In this document: piece by piece, positions 59,360 to 64,000 of the stretch
Layout of the letters: each line of letters begins with the position of its first letter
How positions within the stretch are numbered: the stretch's first letter is position 1
Assembly: GCA_044371005.1 (NCBI GenBank)
Contig: JBILUL010000006.1
Location: forward strand, 1 to 64,000
Direction of reading: 5' to 3'
Length of the DNA: 64,000 nucleotides
Source: UBA2402 sp044371005
GTDB taxonomy: Bacteria > Planctomycetota > Phycisphaerae > Phycisphaerales > UBA1924
The notes under the pieces: generated by a model
What the model was told of the DNA's origin: nothing
Seen by the model: only the letters and a program-made list of their open reading frames with translations
Database searches by the model: none
Program-made: the position numbers and the translations under genes

Positions 59360-60319
59360 TCATGGCTTGGGAGCATTGATCCAGCCGTAGGCCTGGACGC
59401 TGCTGAAACGCCAGTCTCGATCTGAAATGGCGTACCACGAGTTGTTCAGGGCCTTGCCGTTGGCGTACAGATCGTTGCAGGTGAAGTTCTTGTCGTTGTA
59501 GTTGCCGGCAACTGCGGTCGTTTCGATGCCGGAGGTTGGAACCTTGAGCAGCTTGACCGAGCCGTCGATGAACGCGACATGACCGGCGCGAGCATGCCGG
59601 ACCGTCAACTGATCGTCGTTGCCAAACATTCCGTCGCGGTAGGTGCTGTTCCATACCGTCGAGCTTTCCTCAAAGTACAGAGGAATCGACTGCAGGATGG
59701 TCAGCTCAGAGGTCGAGGCTGCCGGGTAGGCTGAATAGGGCCCCCGGTTCGGCGGACCGTACGCGACCATGGTCTGGCTCCCCAGCTTGGCACCTTCGAC
59801 CTCGTCGAGCATGGTGTAGTCAAACTGAACACCCTGACGATTCGCCCACATGCTCGCACGATCATTGCCATCGACCGAGCGGCGCTTGTTCGTCGGGCAC
59901 TCCGCGATCTCGTGTGCGTTGCTCACGTATTGAAAGAGAAATCCTGGAAGGCGCCGCCCGGGTTCAGGATGGCCGGGGAGCCAACGCGGGCCTGGCACGA
60001 TCTGCGCCCACATCGCTACATCTCGGTCATCAGGCAGGATCGTCGGGTCACTGGTCGGATTCCATGCCCGCGGGCCGAACGGCCAGCTCGTCCGAGGTGC
60101 GATCGGCCAGATCACATCCTTGTAGTCAACCGCGTAGGCGTTGGCCGCCATGCCGATCTGCTTGACGTTGGAACTGCACTTGAGTGTGCGAGCCGTCTCG
60201 CGGGCCTTGCCCAGTGCGGGGAGCAGGATGCCGATCAATACCGCGATCACGGCGATCACCACCAGCAGCTCGATGAGCGTGAAGGCGGCGCGCATGGTCA
60301 CTTGAGGACGTGCTTGCAT
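59360..60319 (-). CDS. Type IV pseudopilin-like protein (second copy)
   Basis: A 319-residue protein. A basic leader (MQARPQVTMRAA) is followed by FTLIELLVVIAVIAVLIGIL and then PALGKARETARTLKCSSNVK, the same prepilin start and conserved ALGKARE as in the protein at 6032. The globular region contains YGPPNRGPYSAYPA, and near the end RHARAGHVAFIDGSVK is a clear H-X9-DG element. It should be anchored in the membrane with its globular part outside the cytoplasm. No pilus or secretion genes are adjacent. I chose the ATG at 60319 because GGAG lies 9 bases upstream; an ATG at 60295 (MRAAFTLIEL) is an alternative with a shorter leader. A terminator-like hairpin follows. Confidence 0.88.
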   Translation of the reverse strand: MQARPQVTMRAAFTLIELLVVIAVIAVLIGILLPALGKARETARTLKCSSNVKQIGMAANAYAVDYKDVIWPIAPRTSWPFGPRAWNPTSDPTILPDDRDVAMWAQIVPGPRWLPGHPEPGRRLPGFLFQYVSNAHEIAECPTNKRRSVDGNDRASMWANRQGVQFDYTMLDEVEGAKLGSQTMVAYGPPNRGPYSAYPAASTSELTILQSIPLYFEESSTVWNSTYRDGMFGNDDQLTVRHARAGHVAFIDGSVKLLKVPTSGIETTAVAGNYNDKNFTCNDLYANGKALNNSWYAISDRDWRFSSVQAYGWINAPKP

Positions 60320-60607
60320 CTGCGATGTCTCCACAACTCTCCCGCCACGAGAACCGCGGCGGCGGCCATTGAGAGGCACAACACGACCCGAGCGACTCCA
60401 ACGTCACCCGGAACGGGCCTCCTTACCTACCAAGAGCATAATCGACGTTCTTCCCGTCGTAAAGTAAAAAGTTGCGGACCAATCACGAATCAGCCACCCG
60501 CTCCGGGAACTCGGACCCAGCCATCCGCAGCTGCCAGAAGGGTGGCGCAATCCGGCCCCGCGGCAACAGGCACCCCGCGCTTTCCCGGGACCCTTCACTT
60601 TCAGAAA

Positions 60608-61777
60608 TCAGCAAAGGCCACCAATTACCCGCAACGCTGCAGCGACCTGATCGACCTCCTCCACCGTGCTCGTGGCCCCAAACGACACACGCACCGCCCC
60701 CTGCTTCGCCCCTGCCGGCCCCCACGCTCCTGGCGCACAGGCAAGCCCTGCCCGCGAAAGCACTCCGAACTCCGACTCAAGCACCGCTGCGAGTTCGGCA
60801 GGCTCCATAGCTCCGTGTCGAAGCGAAAACACGGCCGTCCTTCCCTGCAGACTTCTCGGCCCCCACACCTCAAAGGCATCAAGCACGCCGCTGGCCAGAA
60901 AACGCTCCGTCAGGCTCTGTTCGTGCCGCTCCATGGCCTCGACGCCGCCCGCCACATCCTGCACGTACGCCAACCCCGCCTCAAGGCCGACGGCACCCAG
61001 CAGGTTCATCGTGCCTGATTCGAATCGCATTGGCATGTCCTGAGGCTGCCGCGGGTCTTCGCTGCGACTCCCCGTGCCTCCATCTCGCCACGCACCAATC
61101 AACCCCTCCCGGCCCTCTCTGACGTAGAGTGCCCCGATCCCCTGGGGCCCCAGCAGGCCCTTGTGCCCAGGCATGGCCAGGGCGTCGACGCTCAGAGCAG
61201 AGACTGACAGAGGCAGGTGCCCGACGGATTGCGCGGCATCGAGGAGGAAGAACACTCCCCGCTCGCGGCAGATGGCGCCGATCTCCGCCGCGGGCTGGAT
61301 GGCGCCCGTGACATTGCTCACGTGATTCAGCACGACCAGGCACGTCTCTGGTCTGATTGCCCTGGCGATGTCGGTGGGATCAAGACACCACTCACGCGGC
61401 TCCACCAGGGTGTGCGTCACACCCTCAGCCTCCATCGAGACCAAGGGACGCAGGACCGAGTTGTGATCGATCGTCGCCGCGACGATGTGCGGTCGCTTGC
61501 CGCGTCGCAAGGCCTCGCGGCAGACCCCTTTGATGACCAGATTCAGCGAGTCGGTCGTGCCCGCCGTCAGCACGATCTCCTCATCTCTGGCCGCACCTAC
61601 CAGTCGGGCAAGACGACGACGACATGCGGCGATGTGCGCACCCGCCTCAATGGACTCGCGGTAGCCCCCGCGCCCGGGCGAATACAGCTGTGTGGCAGCG
61701 CGCGCGATCGCCTCCGCAACCCCGGGGGCCTTGGGAAAGCTCGTCGCCGCATGATCCGCATAGACACGGCCGCCCAT
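60608..61777 (-). CDS. Cysteine desulfurase-family aminotransferase (class V fold)
   Basis: A 389-residue PLP enzyme of the class V aminotransferase fold. The PLP-binding Lys is in MPGHKGLLGPQGIGALYVRE. Other landmarks are YADHAATSFPKAP at the start, TAGTTDSLNLVIKG, HVSNVTGAIQPAAEIGAICR, and FESGTMNLLGAVGLEAGL. A Cys in RAGLACAPGAWG occupies the place of the catalytic Cys of desulfurases (RxGxHCAP). The subgroup resembles the EF2568-type desulfurase-like proteins. Sulfur transfer or selenocysteine lyase activity is inferred from the family; the substrate is not certain. Start is the ATG at 61777. It is 77 bases downstream of gcvT on the same strand. Confidence 0.87.
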   Translation of the reverse strand: MGGRVYADHAATSFPKAPGVAEAIARAATQLYSPGRGGYRESIEAGAHIAACRRRLARLVGAARDEEIVLTAGTTDSLNLVIKGVCREALRRGKRPHIVAATIDHNSVLRPLVSMEAEGVTHTLVEPREWCLDPTDIARAIRPETCLVVLNHVSNVTGAIQPAAEIGAICRERGVFFLLDAAQSVGHLPLSVSALSVDALAMPGHKGLLGPQGIGALYVREGREGLIGAWRDGGTGSRSEDPRQPQDMPMRFESGTMNLLGAVGLEAGLAYVQDVAGGVEAMERHEQSLTERFLASGVLDAFEVWGPRSLQGRTAVFSLRHGAMEPAELAAVLESEFGVLSRAGLACAPGAWGPAGAKQGAVRVSFGATSTVEEVDQVAAALRVIGGLC

Positions 61778-61854
61778 GGAGAGGTCTCACCCGCAACGAT
61801 CTTCGCCCGATCACTGCTGGCCGAGCGATGATGCCAGAATGACGATCAACGGAC

Positions 61855-62991
61855 TCAGGCCTTCTTGGCGGCCTTGTAGAAGGGCAGGGGAGCGACCACA
61901 GCGGGAAGTCCGCCGCGGCCGGTATCGACTTCCAGTGCGGTACCAATGGCGAGCAAATCGCGATCGACAAACGCCATGGCAATGCACTTGCCAAGCGTGG
62001 GGCTCGGGCAGCCGCTCGTCACGATGCCAACTTCCTTGCCATCCTTGCGGATGACCATGCCCTGACGAGCCGAGCGCTTGCCCTCGATCACCAGACCGGC
62101 CAGCTTGCGAGCGGGCCCGCCTTCAGCAGCGACCTTCTTGAGGGCTTCCATGCCGATGAACTTCTCGCCCTTGTCGCCCTGGTCCTTGTCGAGCGAGATG
62201 GCAAAGTCAACGCCGCAGGAAAGCGCACAGATCTCTTCGCCCAGTTCGTGGCCGTAGAGAGGCATGCCAGCCTCCATCCGCAGCGTGTCGCGAGCACCGA
62301 GTCCGGCGGGCTTGAGCAGTGCATCAGGTGCCGACATGTCGACGCCCTGGAGCAGGTACTTCATCGCCATGTCCACGGCCATGCCAGCGGGCAGAATCAC
62401 TTCCACGCCATCTTCGCCGGTGTAGCCGGTGCGGCTCACGATGATCTTGGTGATGAGCAGGTTCTTCACCGTGAAGCGATACTTCTTGAGCGTCGGCACC
62501 TCGCGGCTCACCTTGCCGATCAGATCCATCACCTTGGGACCCTGCAGCGCCACCATCGCCGTGTCCTTCGTGCGATCTTCCATCGTCTTGAGCGTGAGGT
62601 CGCCAGCACGACGCACGTCTTCGAAGTGCTTGAGCAGCTTCTCGCGATTGCTGGCATTCACGACGACCATGAACTCGTCATCATCAACGCGGTACACGAT
62701 CACATCGTCCTTCACGCCGCCCTGTTCGTTGCAGACCAGTGAGTAGCGGCACTGGCCAATCTCCATGTCGCTGATGCGACGGGTGCAGATTCGCTCAAGC
62801 AGCTTGCGGGCATGGCGACCGGCCATCTTCACGCGGCCCATGTGCGAGACATCGAAGATGCCGCCGCTGTTGCGAACCTGGTGGTGCTCCTGCGTCAGGC
62901 CCGCGTAGTACATCGCCATTTCCCAGCCGGCGAACTCCACCATGTGACCCTTGTGTTCGTGATGGAACGAGTTGAGCGGAGTCTTGAGCAC
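61855..62991 (-). CDS. gcvT: Glycine cleavage system T protein (aminomethyltransferase)
   Basis: A 378-residue protein that takes the aminomethyl group from the H protein to form methylene-tetrahydrofolate and ammonia. The core is recognisable by VEFAGWEMAMYYAGLTQEHH, GGIFDVSHMGRVKMAG, ALQGPKVMDLIGKV, RTGYTGEDGVEV and LGARDTLRMEAGMPLYGHEL. The catalytic Asp is expected in the ARDTLR region. Length is normal. I begin at the GTG at 62991: AAGGA is six bases upstream, and VLKTPLNSFHHEHKGHMVEF lines up with typical GcvT starts; an ATG at 63036 would add 15 residues with no Shine-Dalgarno sequence. gcvH and gcvP are not here. The desulfurase-family gene follows at 77 bases. Confidence 0.95.
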   Translation of the reverse strand: MLKTPLNSFHHEHKGHMVEFAGWEMAMYYAGLTQEHHQVRNSGGIFDVSHMGRVKMAGRHARKLLERICTRRISDMEIGQCRYSLVCNEQGGVKDDVIVYRVDDDEFMVVVNASNREKLLKHFEDVRRAGDLTLKTMEDRTKDTAMVALQGPKVMDLIGKVSREVPTLKKYRFTVKNLLITKIIVSRTGYTGEDGVEVILPAGMAVDMAMKYLLQGVDMSAPDALLKPAGLGARDTLRMEAGMPLYGHELGEEICALSCGVDFAISLDKDQGDKGEKFIGMEALKKVAAEGGPARKLAGLVIEGKRSARQGMVIRKDGKEVGIVTSGCPSPTLGKCIAMAFVDRDLLAIGTALEVDTGRGGLPAVVAPLPFYKAAKKA

Positions 62992-63180
62992 GGGAGATCC
63001 TTCAGGCGTGTTGGTGCGGGCTGTACCACCGGGCATCGGAGCCGCAAACTGCTGCGGCGGCCGGGAACCTCAAGCGTAGGAGCCGCGAAGTCGAAAAGAG
63101 CGAAAAACGAAGGTGCGGGGAGGGCTCGCCAATGCATCGAAATGGGCCGAATGTGCTGACGCTCCTGGCCCGAACGGGTC

Positions 63181-64000
63181 TCAATGCCACGCCGCGTTGT
63201 CGATGAGTCGGACCGAGCCGACGCGTGCCGCGATCAGGGCCCGCCAGGGCCCGCGCGAGCTCTCCGCCACCGGCATCAACGTCGCCGCGTCACGCACTAC
63301 CGCGTAGTCCGCGACCACCTGCGACGCTTCAAGCTCCGCCCGCATGATCGCTTCCGCTTCCGTGGGCGTCGAAGCACGCTGACAGGCCCGAAGCGCCCGC
63401 GAGAGGCTCAGTCCTCGAACGCGATCCTCGGGCGAGAGGAAGCGATTGCGGCTGCTCATCGCAAGCCCATCAGGATCTCGCACCGTTTCAACAGGAGCGA
63501 TCGTCACACCAAGTCCGGCCAGTTTGGTCATCGCCGCGATGACCTGGAGCTGCTGCCAGTCCTTCTCGCCGAAGTAGGCGACCGAGGGGCGGACCAGTTC
63601 GAAGAGACGTTTGACGACGGTGCAGACGCCTTCGAAGTGGCCGCGGCGCTGGCCGTCTTCAAGCCGCGGCGTGGTTGCCTGCGGCGGAATCGGAGCCGGG
63701 CTCAGCACCTCGCCGGGCGGATAGACATCCTCGACGCTGGGCGCGTACACAATCGAAGCACCCGCGGCTTCGCAGATGACCGCATCACTGTCCAGGGTCT
63801 TGGGGTAGCGAGCAAAATCCTTCGGATCATCGAACTGCGTCGGATTGACGAAGATGCTCACTACGACCATGGTCCCGGGCTCTTGCGCAGCGCGGCGGAT
63901 GAGTTGGCCATGGCCATCGTGCAGCGCGCCCATCGTGGGCACAAATGCAACAACACCGCCGGTCGCGGCGACTTCACGGGCAAGTTGAACACGGTCGTGG
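63181..64000 (-). CDS. panC: Pantothenate synthetase (pantoate-beta-alanine ligase), C-terminal part
   Basis: The frame is open to the window edge and its start lies beyond 64000. It encodes about 272 residues. FVPTMGALHDGHGQLIRRA (first ATP motif, HxGH) and FGEKDWQQLQVIAAMTKLAG (KDxQQ pantoate-binding region) are unmistakable. MSSRNRFLSPEDR is the second ATP motif (MSxRN). The enzyme joins pantoate and beta-alanine using ATP, making vitamin B5 for CoA. The C-terminal domain ends normally near SVRLIDNAAWH. It is followed by gcvT on the same strand at 190 bases. Confidence 0.95.
   Translation of the reverse strand, partial: HDRVQLAREVAATGGVVAFVPTMGALHDGHGQLIRRAAQEPGTMVVVSIFVNPTQFDDPKDFARYPKTLDSDAVICEAAGASIVYAPSVEDVYPPGEVLSPAPIPPQATTPRLEDGQRRGHFEGVCTVVKRLFELVRPSVAYFGEKDWQQLQVIAAMTKLAGLGVTIAPVETVRDPDGLAMSSRNRFLSPEDRVRGLSLSRALRACQRASTPTEAEAIMRAELEASQVVADYAVVRDAATLMPVAESSRGPWRALIAARVGSVRLIDNAAWH

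Noticed and set aside
1..64000. CRISPR arrays, rRNA genes, intact insertion sequences, replication origin
   Set aside because: No regularly spaced direct repeats, no rRNA consensus segments, no transposase motif, and no DnaA-box cluster were seen. rpmH occurs without its usual origin-linked neighbours.

Overview
This GC-rich 64 kb window most likely comes from a planctomycete, probably of the Phycisphaerae type. I infer this from content. There are two pseudopilin-like proteins with an FTLIELLVVIAVIA start, four exported proteins that end in a two-loop dockerin closing with Gly-Cys, an ECF sigma factor overlapping a TPR-bearing Ser/Thr kinase, and membrane proteins with a CxxC...CPECG ribbon. 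No database search was possible, so every family call rests on motifs and remembered family features.

Layout. 1-11,200 is housekeeping: truA (partial), an ABC-F ATPase, pdhA, a degenerate SRAP-like protein, rnc, rpmH, a pseudopilin and smc. 11,300-18,750 holds a FlgI-like/HEAT lipoprotein, then dcd and a B12-dependent ribonucleotide reductase, both of deoxynucleotide metabolism. 18,870-28,450 is accessory: a serine hydrolase with a dockerin, a three-gene operon (EamA transporter, SDR, muconic-semialdehyde-type ALDH), two more dockerin proteins, an orphan dockerin fragment, a decayed tyrosine recombinase that reads into tRNA-Ala(UGC), and a palindromic intergenic repeat. 28,450-35,450 carries sppA, a second serine hydrolase, a small zincin, fumarylacetoacetase and two zinc-ribbon membrane proteins. 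35,800-45,300 carries the kinase/ECF pair, a FIST protein, an SH3-like exported protein, a TolC-family protein and a Sua5-type tsaC. 45,300-55,650 has a DinB protein with a histone-like tail, proS, an exported esterase, sodA, an unusual short sigma-70 factor and ftsK. 55,700-64,000 has a dockerin metalloprotease, a DUF3841-like protein, a second pseudopilin, a cysteine-desulfurase-family enzyme, gcvT and panC (partial).

How the parts relate. Most of the window is ordinary core metabolism in short transcription units. The most distinctive theme is the shared C-terminal dockerin ending in Gly-Cys on four otherwise unrelated secreted proteins, plus a fifth decayed copy. This looks like a sorting or anchoring tag whose cognate machinery is not in the window. 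The region from about 26,000 to 28,400 is the clearest scar of gene turnover. Promoters, where visible, are sigma-70-like, several with a 16-base spacer, and at least one appears to give a leaderless mRNA.
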